From contig CAVIUA010000029.1 of NCBI GenBank assembly GCA_963645945.1, forward strand, positions 1 to 37,019: DNA of 37,019 bases, read 5' to 3'. The number at the start of each line of letters is the position of its first letter. Position 1 is the stretch's first letter. Shown here one piece after another: positions 1-7,418 of the stretch. The notes under the pieces were generated by a model, which made no database searches, was not told the origin of the DNA, and saw nothing but the letters and a program-made list of their open reading frames with translations. The stretch comes from CAG-877 sp963645945. GTDB lineage: Bacteria > Bacillota_I > Bacilli_A > RF39 > UBA660. A program made the position numbers and the translations under genes.

Positions 1-60
1 TATATAGCTAACTTAGGATTGTGTCGTTTAAAATTGCACGCCTTTGCTATTTTGCGCATG

Positions 61-180
61 GCCTTGTCGCCTTCCAACTTCAACAACAACAATGCTAACG
101 GCTTCAACGTCAACTCGACTGGCAACCTGAACAACAACAACGTCAACAACTCCAACGGCGCGCGTCCGCATTTTCACTAA
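61..180 (+). other. Probable DGR template repeat (TR)
   Basis: Read in frame from base 61, codons 76-156 hold 15 AAC and one AAT in 27 codons, spaced by Gly, Val, Ser, Phe and Leu codons and ending in Gly-Ala-Arg-Pro before a TAA at 178-180. Runs of AAC are the signature of a DGR template repeat: adenines are randomised during reverse transcription, and AAC cannot become a stop codon by adenine changes. A variable repeat would instead show many substituted codons, so I call this the template. The stretch is clearly richer in G and C than its surroundings. The frame is open from base 1, but the first 20 codons resemble no known lectin-fold target. The true boundaries cannot be set without the matching variable repeat. 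The avd-like gene and the RT lie directly downstream on the same strand. Confidence 0.82.
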
Positions 181-188
181 TTAATCTT

Positions 189-247
189 GTCAAACTTATA
201 ACATTACTAATATGAAATGCTAATGTAATGCTATGGCGAAGTTTGAC
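189..247 (+). repeat. Stem-loop just downstream of the template repeat
   Basis: A perfect 9-bp inverted repeat (GTCAAACTT at 189-197, AAGTTTGAC at 239-247) encloses a second 6-bp stem (CATTAC 202-207, GTAATG 225-230). It starts 8 bases after the TAA of the template frame and has no T-run, so it is unlikely to be a terminator. In studied DGRs the RNA just downstream of the template is structured and needed for cDNA synthesis. A similar role here is inference. Confidence 0.6.
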
Positions 248-296
248 ACTCACTGCAAGTGAAACAGATACAATTCTATGGATTTATCCAAAATGG

Positions 297-358
297 TTGA
301 TAGATAAACTATATTAGCTAGTAAGTAATCTGAAAGTTAATATAGTTTTAACTATCAA
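297..358 (+). repeat. Long stem-loop upstream of the avd-like gene
   Basis: Outer arms TTGATAG (297-303) and CTATCAA (352-358) and inner arms of 11 bp (306-316 and 338-348) form one long hairpin with a loop of about 21 bases. It ends 6 bases before the AAGGAG of the avd-like gene. It could fold the template RNA for priming, form a cruciform, or control avd translation. The sequence alone does not decide. Confidence 0.65.
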
Positions 359-374
359 GGAATAAGGAGATATC

Positions 375-746
375 ATGTCTAAAGACCAAAACAATAATTA
401 TGATTTTACAATTTATAATAAAATTTTTGATTACAGTCAATATGTTAGAACCTATATTGCTGTTTCAATTCCAAATAATAATCGTGATATTCGTATTCAT
501 TTATTAGATGAAATTTATAGTCTGTCAAAAAATATGTTTTATGCAATTTATAACAAAGGAAATATTAGGATGAAACACATAGTCGATATGCAAATAAATA
601 TATCATTAATTGACATGTTAACAAGACAAATACAAGAGTTAAAATGTGTTTCTAAGAAAAATATAGAATCATCAATAAAGAAACTCAGTGATATAAAAAA
701 TATAGTATATGCCTGGAAATATAATGAAGAAGAAAAGAAAAAGTAA
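375..746 (+). CDS. avd: Avd-like DGR accessory four-helix-bundle protein
   Basis: A 123-residue, Lys-rich, mostly helical protein with the length and layout of the DGR accessory variability determinant (Avd). Avd proteins form a basic pentameric barrel that binds the reverse transcriptase and template RNA and are needed for mutagenic homing. Sequence similarity within the family is weak, so the call rests on size, helical pattern (the ending LSDIKNIVYAWKY resembles the last helix of family members) and position between a template repeat and a DGR RT. The ATG at 375 follows AAGGAG at the right distance. The 3' end overlaps the RT gene by about 23 bases from ATG 724, suggesting translational coupling. 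Other four-helix bundle proteins, such as those in rRNA intervening sequences, are an alternative, but the context favours Avd. Confidence 0.8.
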   Translation: MSKDQNNNYDFTIYNKIFDYSQYVRTYIAVSIPNNNRDIRIHLLDEIYSLSKNMFYAIYNKGNIRMKHIVDMQINISLIDMLTRQIQELKCVSKKNIESSIKKLSDIKNIVYAWKYNEEEKKK

Positions 747-2208
747 AAATATATATAGTTCAGCAATAACATATGACAACATCTATAATATGTGGAAAAT
801 AATTAAGAGGACATGTAAAAATAAACGTGAAGTATTTCTTTTTTCTTTAAATTTAAATACAAATATACACTATATTTATCATATGTTAAAAACTAAAACA
901 TATAAACCATCACAATATAGAACATTTTTAATTTTTGAGCCAAAACCAAGATTAGTTATGAGTCAAACAATAACAGATAAAATAATTAATCATTTTGTAG
1001 CAAATTATTATTTGATACCATACATGGAGAATAGTTTAATAGATTCTAATGTAGCAACCAGAAAAAATAAAGGTAGTAGCTATGCTATGAAACTAATAAA
1101 AAAATACTATAACAAGATTTTAATAAATGAACAAAACAAAGAAATATATGCTTTGAAGATAGATGTTAGTAAATACTTTTATACAATAGACCATGAAATT
1201 TTATTAAAGAAAATTCAAAATAAAATAGAAGATAAAGATGTTTTAAATTTAATAAAAATAATTATTTCAGAGGCAAATAATGATTACGTTAATATTTCTA
1301 TCAAAAACTACAATGATAAATTCAATACGTCAATTCCTTATTATCAAAAGGGAAAAGGTTTAAGTATAGGTGCTATGACAAGTCAATTTCTCGCAATATT
1401 CTATTTAAATGACTTAGATCATTACATAAAAGAAAATTTAAAATGTAAATATTACATTCGGTATATGGATGATTTTTTAATTCTAGATACAGATAAGGAA
1501 CGATTAAAGAAAATACAAACAAAGATATTTAAAGAATTAGAAAAAATAAAACTAAATGTAAATGAAAAAAGCAATATTTACAAATCGTCATCTGGCTATG
1601 TGTTTTTAGGGTACAAATATAAAGTTGTAAACAATAAGTTAAAAATACTTTTCAATAAGAAGACGTATTATAAAATAAAAAGAAAATTAAAATATTTATA
1701 TGCTAAAAACAAAATTCAATATAATAAATCTCTTGCAAGTTATTATGGCTATTTTACAAAAGTATTAAAATTAAAGGAGATAAATTTTAAAATGAAATTA
1801 ATTGATAAATATAAAACTTATAAAGATAAATATGAAAATACTCTTGTCATTATTAAAGACGGTATTTTTTATAAAACTTTTGAAGATGATGCAAAGATAT
1901 TATGGTATATATTTGATTACAAATATGTTAATGATAGTGTTTCATTTGGAAACTCTCCATATGACAAAGTAATATTAAAATTAAATAAATTGGACATAAG
2001 TTACATTATTTTAGATAAAGATGAAATTGTCTTATCACATATAAGAGATGAAGATGCATATTTATCTTACAAAAGTCTCTCTAAAAAAAGCTATAATCAA
2101 CTAGTTAAAACCGAAAATTTAATTAATAAATTACAAACATTAATGAATAATAAGCCAGAATGTTATGAAAAAGTTAATTCAATGCTTGATGCTTGGCTAG
2201 AAAACTAA
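724..2208 (+). CDS. DGR reverse transcriptase with C-terminal MutS-I-like domain
   Basis: RNA-directed DNA polymerase of the DGR clade, expected to copy the template RNA with adenine-specific errors. Residues about 60-340 carry the RT palm and fingers: IDVSKYF (motif with the first catalytic Asp), IGAMTSQ at residues 215-221 (the DGR-typical SQ version of the QG/SP motif of other RTs), and YMDD at 247-250. The protein has 494 residues, longer than most DGR RTs. The extra part, about 370-440, reads GIFYKTFEDDAK followed by a YK...FG..P pattern, resembling the mismatch-recognition domain I of MutS. MutS-like domains have been reported with some DGRs. I chose ATG 724, which has a weak GGAA upstream; ATG 709 in the same frame is possible. 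The gene overlaps avd and ends 13 bases before a terminator. Confidence 0.9.
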   Translation: MKKKRKSKNIYSSAITYDNIYNMWKIIKRTCKNKREVFLFSLNLNTNIHYIYHMLKTKTYKPSQYRTFLIFEPKPRLVMSQTITDKIINHFVANYYLIPYMENSLIDSNVATRKNKGSSYAMKLIKKYYNKILINEQNKEIYALKIDVSKYFYTIDHEILLKKIQNKIEDKDVLNLIKIIISEANNDYVNISIKNYNDKFNTSIPYYQKGKGLSIGAMTSQFLAIFYLNDLDHYIKENLKCKYYIRYMDDFLILDTDKERLKKIQTKIFKELEKIKLNVNEKSNIYKSSSGYVFLGYKYKVVNNKLKILFNKKTYYKIKRKLKYLYAKNKIQYNKSLASYYGYFTKVLKLKEINFKMKLIDKYKTYKDKYENTLVIIKDGIFYKTFEDDAKILWYIFDYKYVNDSVSFGNSPYDKVILKLNKLDISYIILDKDEIVLSHIRDEDAYLSYKSLSKKSYNQLVKTENLINKLQTLMNNKPECYEKVNSMLDAWLEN

Positions 2209-2221
2209 TATGTTTAAAAAT

Positions 2222-2259
2222 AAAAATGACAATTTCTCCTTGATTTGTCATTTTTCTTT
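2222..2259 (+). terminator. Terminator closing the DGR operon
   Basis: The 13-bp arms at 2222-2234 and 2243-2255 (AAAAATGACAA on the left) pair around a short loop and end in a T-run. It follows the RT stop codon by 13 bases. Confidence 0.8.
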
Positions 2260-2382
2260 AATTAGCTTTACATTATCTATATATCAATATTTTATGGTAT
2301 TTTCACTTGGCTAGTATTACTAACTAGGTGCAACTTTAGCCATCAATTAATTCATTTTTATAGAAAACATCACAAGGTATAG

Positions 2383-2437
2383 CATTTCCAAAACTTGTTG
2401 ATTTTAAGGACTTTTGGAAAAACATTTCCAAAACTTG
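2383..2437 (+). promoter_or_regulatory. Pair of 15-bp direct repeats, possible operator
   Basis: CATTTCCAAAACTTG occurs at 2383-2397 and again at 2423-2437. Between them TTTTGGAAA (2412-2420) is the inverse of TTTCCAAAA in the second copy, so a hairpin or dyad also forms. The second copy overlaps the -35 element of the promoter for the DUF4143 ATPase. This fits a repressor or activator site, but the regulator is unknown. Confidence 0.5.
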
Positions 2438-2463
2438 ACTTTGTTCACACGTTAAGATATACT
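2435..2463 (+). promoter_or_regulatory. Promoter of the DUF4143 ATPase gene
   Basis: TTGACT at 2435-2440 and TATACT at 2458-2463 are separated by 17 bases. This matches a housekeeping sigma-A promoter and lies about 20 bases before the ATG at 2483. Confidence 0.75.
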
Positions 2464-2482
2464 TATAGCAGAGGTGAAGACT

Positions 2483-3688
2483 ATGATAGAAAGAACAGTT
2501 TATCTTGAACAGTTAAAAAGGTTTAAAGATAAAGATTTGATTAAAGTTGTTACTGGAATAAGAAGGTCTGGTAAGTCTACTTTATTTGAATTATTTATAA
2601 ACTATTTAAATGAAATAGGGATAAAAGATGATCAGATAATAAGTATAAATCTTGAAGATGCTGACTATAATTTTGAAAATTATAAAGAACTATATGATTA
2701 TATAAATAAACAACTAGATTCTAAAAAACAATTTTACGTATTTTTGGATGAAGTTCAAAATGTACCTATGTTTCAAAAGGCAGTAGATAGTTTATACATA
2801 AAGAAAAATGTTGATGTATATATAACAGGTTCAAATGCTTATCTTTTATCCGGAGAACTAGCTACCTTACTTTCCGGTAGATATGTAGAAATAAAAATGC
2901 TACCATTATCATTTAAAGAGTATTTAAGTGCATTTGATAATAAAGAAAAGAGTCGTTATGAATATTTTTTAGATTACATGAAAAATGGTGGAATGCCAGG
3001 AAATATATCCATACTTCAAGATAATTCAAATGATTTAGATACATATTTGGAAGGTATATTTACTACAATAGTTTACAAAGACATAATAACCAGAAATAAC
3101 ATAACTGATAGAATGCTTCTAGAAAGCGTATTGAAGTTTATATTTGATAGTATAGGCAGTCCAGTATCAACTAAAAAAATAAGTGATACATTAACAAGTA
3201 AAGGTATGACAACAAGTAATCATACTGTTGAAAACTATATATCTGCCTTTATAGATAGCTTTTTGATATATAAGGCAGAAAGGTTTGATGTTAAAGGTAA
3301 GAATTTACTTGTTAGGGATTACAAATATTATGTAGTTGACCAAGGATTAAGAAGTTACTTATTAGGAAAAAAAGCCGATAGTAATATGGGACATATATTA
3401 GAAAATATCATATATCTAGAATTATTAAGAAGAGGTTATAAAGTATATGTTGGCAAAGTTGATGATTTAGAAATAGATTTTGTTGCGGAAAATAGAGATG
3501 GATTAAAATATTATCAAGTTGCACTATCTGTTAGAGACGAAAAAGTCTTAGAAAGAGAATTAAGGCCATTACAAAAAACAGGAGATCATTATCCAAAATA
3601 CATAATAACTTTAGATATGGATTTGGAAGCAGATTATGATGGAATAACTAAAATAAATGCAATAGATTGGCTATTAAACAAAAAATAA
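2483..3688 (+). CDS. AAA-family ATPase with DUF4143 domain
   Basis: A 401-residue protein of the widespread ATPase-plus-DUF4143 family, often seen near toxin, defence or mobile genes. Its cellular role is not established. Walker A is GIRRSGKST at residues 25-33, Walker B is FLDE at 87-90, and a sensor-like YITGSNA follows. The C-terminal half carries the DUF4143 pattern, including the YVVDQGLR and HILENIIYLELLRRG stretches, with a nuclease-like core ending in EIDFVAE and YQVALS. That core resembles a PD-(D/E)XK fold, as suggested for the family. I chose ATG 2483 because GAGGTGA at 2471-2477 sits 5 bases upstream; an in-frame GTG at 2474 lies inside that ribosome binding site. It is a single-gene unit between the DGR and the truB fusion. 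Confidence 0.88.
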   Translation: MIERTVYLEQLKRFKDKDLIKVVTGIRRSGKSTLFELFINYLNEIGIKDDQIISINLEDADYNFENYKELYDYINKQLDSKKQFYVFLDEVQNVPMFQKAVDSLYIKKNVDVYITGSNAYLLSGELATLLSGRYVEIKMLPLSFKEYLSAFDNKEKSRYEYFLDYMKNGGMPGNISILQDNSNDLDTYLEGIFTTIVYKDIITRNNITDRMLLESVLKFIFDSIGSPVSTKKISDTLTSKGMTTSNHTVENYISAFIDSFLIYKAERFDVKGKNLLVRDYKYYVVDQGLRSYLLGKKADSNMGHILENIIYLELLRRGYKVYVGKVDDLEIDFVAENRDGLKYYQVALSVRDEKVLERELRPLQKTGDHYPKYIITLDMDLEADYDGITKINAIDWLLNKK

Positions 3689-3741
3689 AAATGTAAAAAT
3701 CAAATATTAAAACATTTATAATTGTATTGAGGACTGATTAT

Positions 3742-5139
3742 ATGAAATACAAAGTTTTAGTAAATAAAGAAAACAAAATAAAAGATAAATTTTTATCTAA
3801 AATAGAATTAATAACTACTAAAGATGTAGATGATTTAGATGTTCAAGTAGAAAAAGAAACTTACAATGCCTATTTAAAATTAAAAGAATTTCTTGCGACT
3901 AAAAATGTTATTATTGGTATAGCGTCAGCTTATAGAAGTAAAGAATATCAACAAGAAATATATGATAGTTTAGTTGAAGAATATGGCAAAGATTATGCTG
4001 ATAAAGTTGTCGCACCAGTAGGTTGTTCCGAACACCATACCGGTCTTGCAATAGATATTAATATAAAGGTAAATGGAACTTGGCCAAGTGACAACAATGA
4101 ACTAATGGAACAAGTTGAACATTATAAAGAAATTCATAAATACTTAGCTGATTATGGTTTCATTCTTCGTTATCCAGATGGAAAAGAAGACATTACTGGC
4201 TATCCATATGAACCATGGCATATTAGATACACTGGTAAAACAGTAGCCAAAATAATTGAAAAAGAACACTATACCTTAGAAGAATATTTATCTGACTATT
4301 CAGGAATTATAGTTGTAAATAAAAAATCTAATATGACTTCATTTGATGTAGTAAATGAAATTAGTAGAACTTTAGGTATCAAAAAACTTGGTCATACTGG
4401 AACGCTTGATCCTTTAGCTGAAGGAGTACTTGTAGTAACAGTCGGAAAAGCTACCAAGATAGCTGAACTTCTAACCGCAACTTACAAAGAGTACCAAGCA
4501 GGAGTTATTCTTGGTGTAGAAACTGACACTTTAGATATTACTGGCAAAATAATAAATAGTAAAGTTTTACCAGATAATCTACCAATAGAAAAAGTACTAA
4601 AAAATTTCAAAAAGACATATCTTCAAGAGGTACCAATATATTCTGCTGTTAAAGTAAAAGGTAAAAAACTATATGAATATGCTAGAAAAAACAAAACTGT
4701 AGAGTTACCAAAAAAAGAAGTAACTATTAAAGAAATGAGTCTTTTAGAAACTGACCGTAACACTTTTATTTTTAAAGCTTTAGTATCAAAAGGCTGTTAC
4801 ATAAGAAGTCTAATTAGAGACATTGGTAAAAGTCTAGATACTTATGCTACAATGACAAACTTAACAAGAACAAAGCAAGGAAAATATACATTGGCCGATG
4901 CTTATACATTAGAAGATATAGTTTCTGGAAACTTCAATTTATTAAAAATAGAAGATGTTCTTGATTACCCAAAAGTAGTAACTGATGAAAAATTAAGTTT
5001 TAAAATAAAGTCAGGACAAAAACTTAAAAATGAATATAATATAAAAGATAAAGTTCTTTTTATCGATCAAAATAATAAATTACTTGGAATATATCAAGTT
5101 GAAAATGAAAAATTAAAAGTATGGAAAAATTTTGTGTAA
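3742..5139 (+). CDS. truB: Fusion of VanY/LdcB-type carboxypeptidase and TruB tRNA pseudouridine-55 synthase
   Basis: One 465-residue ORF with two complete enzymes. Residues 1-185 are a VanY/LdcB-type zinc peptidase that trims the peptide stem of peptidoglycan. The zinc and catalytic set is present: SEHHTGLAID at 96-105 (H98, D105) and EPWH at 157-160. Residues 188-465 are TruB, which makes pseudouridine 55 in the T-loop of tRNAs: GHTGTLDP with catalytic D223, then the family's later motifs (VKVKGKKLYEYAR, SKGCYIRSLIRD). There is no signal peptide or membrane segment, so the peptidase half would act in the cytosol. No ATG, start site or stop separates the halves. I chose ATG 3742 with GAGG at 3729-3732; an upstream in-frame TTG at 3727 is weaker. 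A terminator follows at once. The fusion is unusual, although both halves look intact. Confidence 0.92.
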   Translation: MKYKVLVNKENKIKDKFLSKIELITTKDVDDLDVQVEKETYNAYLKLKEFLATKNVIIGIASAYRSKEYQQEIYDSLVEEYGKDYADKVVAPVGCSEHHTGLAIDINIKVNGTWPSDNNELMEQVEHYKEIHKYLADYGFILRYPDGKEDITGYPYEPWHIRYTGKTVAKIIEKEHYTLEEYLSDYSGIIVVNKKSNMTSFDVVNEISRTLGIKKLGHTGTLDPLAEGVLVVTVGKATKIAELLTATYKEYQAGVILGVETDTLDITGKIINSKVLPDNLPIEKVLKNFKKTYLQEVPIYSAVKVKGKKLYEYARKNKTVELPKKEVTIKEMSLLETDRNTFIFKALVSKGCYIRSLIRDIGKSLDTYATMTNLTRTKQGKYTLADAYTLEDIVSGNFNLLKIEDVLDYPKVVTDEKLSFKIKSGQKLKNEYNIKDKVLFIDQNNKLLGIYQVENEKLKVWKNFV

Positions 5140-5159
5140 AGTGCTAAATGGCACTTTTT
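5139..5159 (+). terminator. Terminator after the truB fusion
   Basis: AAGTGC (5139-5144) pairs with GCACTT (5151-5156) and runs into five Ts. A 13-bp copy of its 3' half (AATGGCACTTTTT) recurs at 5215-5227 upstream of the next promoter. Confidence 0.75.
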
Positions 5160-5229
5160 GGTTAGTTAAATAGTTAAATGCAATTTGTATTAAATTATTG
5201 ATATTTAAGGGTATAATGGCACTTTTTAC

Positions 5230-5258
5230 TTTACAAATCAACAAAAGTATGATATAAT
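5230..5258 (+). promoter_or_regulatory. Promoter of the J-domain/LysM gene
   Basis: TTTACA at 5230-5235 and TATAAT at 5253-5258 with 17 bases between them. A second TATAAT lies at 5212-5217 without a good -35 element. Confidence 0.75.
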
Positions 5259-5289
5259 CATACAGCAAACGAAAAAAGGGATGGTTGAG

Positions 5290-6801
5290 ATGAAATCTGC
5301 AAGAAAATTAAATTATTATGAATTACTTGGTATCACAAAACTTTCTTCTCCTGATGAAATAAAAAAAGCTTATCATAAGTGCGTAAAAGAATTTCACCCA
5401 GATTTATATCAATGTAAAGATGAAGTAAGTGAACTAGAAATAAAAATACGTGAAAACATTTCTAAACAAATAAATGTTGCTTATGAAACATTATCTGATA
5501 TTTTTAAAAGTTGTCAATATGATAGTGAATTAAAAACCGAAGAAATGTCTGACAAAGAAAAATATTTATATGATTATACTATTTTTCAAGAAATTGATAA
5601 CGGCTTGGATTTAAATAAACCAGTGGATTTTTATACATTACTTGGTGTAGATCACACTGCTTCTTTAGTTGAAATTGAAAAGGCCTTTTTTGAAAAAATC
5701 ACAACATATCATCCAGATCTTCCAACTAATAAAAATGCTAGCGAAGATGTCAAATCTTTAAATAAGTATATATATAAATGTTTAGAAAAAGCATACATTA
5801 TATTATCAAATGAAAAAAGTAAAGCAGAATATGATGAAATTTATAAAAAAACATATATAAATGATGCTAATGATAAAAATTATCAAGCTAAACAAAAAAC
5901 AACAAGTAAAAAGAAATCTTCAGAAAAAAAATATTCAGATATTAAAACAAAAAGTTTTATTGAAACAGTTAAAACTGGTTGGAAAGAAGTAAGAGATGAT
6001 GAAAAAACAGAACCATTTAAGGAACGTCATAAAAATGTTTCTGATCATCTAGCTCACACAAAATTAGCGGATGCCAATTTATTAGTTTATAACATTAGCG
6101 CCGGTGCTATACATGTATGTTGTGAAACATGGTATCAATTATATAAACTACGTTACATTACTGAAGACAATATACCAAAATTTATTATCAGAAATCGTGT
6201 TACTATAGGTTCATTATTACTAGCTGGAGCTCTAATTTTAACTCCAAAACTTACATCTTCTCCAGATGTTAATCCAGATCCAACACCTGCTTTACCAGAA
6301 GTTACTGATACAATTAACCCAGATGGAGACGACAAAGAATCACCAGTTGAAGAAGAAACAATTACTTTAAATAGAATTCATGTTGTTAAATATGGTGAAA
6401 CTGTTTCAGAATATTCAAAAGAATCTAATTCAACAATAGAATATATTGCCAAAGTAAATGATTTAGAAGTAAATTATGACGATAGTGTAAATATTCAAGC
6501 TGGTCAAAAAATAACTATACCATATGTTATAGATAAAGAAGACTTATCTTATTATACTTCAAGTAAAAATCTTCCAGATGGAATGTCTTTATCAACATTT
6601 GCTAGTATGAATAATACTGATATTGATACATTATTACGTTTAAATCCTGAGGCAATAGAAGTAGATAATAAAGATCCAGAAAACACTACATATTTTGTTG
6701 CATCAGATTCTCTAACAGTTCCTGACTTTATTTCAAAAAGTGAATACAAATCACTTAAAGCTCAAACTGAAGGGTATGTAAAAGCAAATGGAAACAACTA
6801 A
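5290..6801 (+). CDS. Tandem J-domain membrane protein with extracellular LysM-like repeats
   Basis: A 503-residue protein of unusual layout. Residues 8-75 are a J-domain with HPD at 36-38, and residues 114-185 are a second J-domain with HPD at 141-143. The HPD motif is what stimulates the ATPase of DnaK, so both could be active. A Lys/Ser-rich linker follows, then one hydrophobic segment near 300-320, then a Pro/Asp/Glu-rich spacer. Two LysM-like modules follow (about 363-410, with the HVVKYGETVSEYSKES start, and about 420-485). The likely topology puts the J-domains in the cytosol and LysM outside, bound to peptidoglycan. I chose ATG 5290 because GGG at 5278-5280 is well spaced; ATG 5281 has the site directly against it. 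The next gene overlaps its end by 14 bases. The function is unknown, possibly linking chaperone recruitment to the cell wall. Confidence 0.8.
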   Translation: MKSARKLNYYELLGITKLSSPDEIKKAYHKCVKEFHPDLYQCKDEVSELEIKIRENISKQINVAYETLSDIFKSCQYDSELKTEEMSDKEKYLYDYTIFQEIDNGLDLNKPVDFYTLLGVDHTASLVEIEKAFFEKITTYHPDLPTNKNASEDVKSLNKYIYKCLEKAYIILSNEKSKAEYDEIYKKTYINDANDKNYQAKQKTTSKKKSSEKKYSDIKTKSFIETVKTGWKEVRDDEKTEPFKERHKNVSDHLAHTKLADANLLVYNISAGAIHVCCETWYQLYKLRYITEDNIPKFIIRNRVTIGSLLLAGALILTPKLTSSPDVNPDPTPALPEVTDTINPDGDDKESPVEEETITLNRIHVVKYGETVSEYSKESNSTIEYIAKVNDLEVNYDDSVNIQAGQKITIPYVIDKEDLSYYTSSKNLPDGMSLSTFASMNNTDIDTLLRLNPEAIEVDNKDPENTTYFVASDSLTVPDFISKSEYKSLKAQTEGYVKANGNN

Positions 6802-7321
6802 AAAAATAAACACCATTTTACTTTTTGAAGAAATAAAAACGGAAGTTTTGGAGAAAAAAAGTTATCAGCATATATTAGAAGTATTAAATCCAGTACCAGT
6901 TTCTCTATCTAGATATTTGGAAGGATATGACACTTTTATACTAAATAATTTAGTAGAAGAAAGAGAATTAAGAAGTCTAGGACTAAAAGGGGAACAAGGC
7001 ACTTTAACTGAAGAAGGAATTGTTCTTCCTAAAGAAACCATAAAAAGATATAATCAAGAAGGAATTAAAATTCCTTCAATTGAAGACTTCGATTTAATTA
7101 TAGGAAATGGTATAAGTATTACGTCATTTAATGCTGCTGCTTTTCCACGAGATAAAGTCTTTGGATTTTGTACGGATAGTAATGATCCTAGTATATCACT
7201 AAGAATAAATAGGGCAGAATCATTGCTAAACTTCTATAATAGTAGCAATAATCCTGGTTATGAAATGCTAAATTATAGTAAAAATGGCAAAGTATATTGC
7301 CTAGTAAAAAGAAATAAATAA
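6788..7321 (+). CDS. Hypothetical protein coupled to the J-domain/LysM gene
   Basis: A 177-residue soluble-looking protein that I do not recognise. It has no signal peptide or membrane segment. The N-terminal half is charged and helical; the C-terminal half has the pattern NGISITSFNAAAFPRDKVFGFC, with few catalytic-looking residues. Its ATG lies inside the last codons of the J-domain/LysM gene, in another frame, with GAAGGG about 13 bases upstream. The two are therefore almost certainly one operon and perhaps act together. A terminator follows directly. Confidence 0.65.
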   Translation: METTKKINTILLFEEIKTEVLEKKSYQHILEVLNPVPVSLSRYLEGYDTFILNNLVEERELRSLGLKGEQGTLTEEGIVLPKETIKRYNQEGIKIPSIEDFDLIIGNGISITSFNAAAFPRDKVFGFCTDSNDPSISLRINRAESLLNFYNSSNNPGYEMLNYSKNGKVYCLVKRNK

Positions 7322-7350
7322 GTTTACAGTTAAGTAGACTTATTTTTTTT
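7320..7350 (+). terminator. Terminator after the J-domain operon
   Basis: AAGTTTAC (7320-7327) pairs with GTAGACTT (7334-7341) with one G-U pair, followed by a run of Ts. Confidence 0.8.
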
Positions 7351-7387
7351 AAACTACAAAATCTATCTTTTTTTGAAAGAAGTATTT

Positions 7388-7396
7388 TGTTATAAT
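7388..7396 (+). promoter_or_regulatory. Extended -10 promoter of the CaCA exchanger gene
   Basis: TGTTATAAT (TGn plus TATAAT) at 7388-7396. No good -35 element lies at the usual distance, which is typical of extended -10 promoters. Confidence 0.55.
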
Positions 7397-7418
7397 AAAC
7401 AAGAAAGTAGTGATATTA

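Noticed and set aside
76..160. CRISPR array or simple tandem repeat in the AAC-rich segment
   Set aside because: There is no regular repeat unit with spacers. The pattern is codon-based with three-base periodicity.
1..180. Reading the AAC-rich segment as the variable repeat at the end of a target gene
   Set aside because: Nearly every variable position is still AAC; a used variable repeat would show many adenine substitutions. It cannot be fully excluded, because the window starts at base 1.
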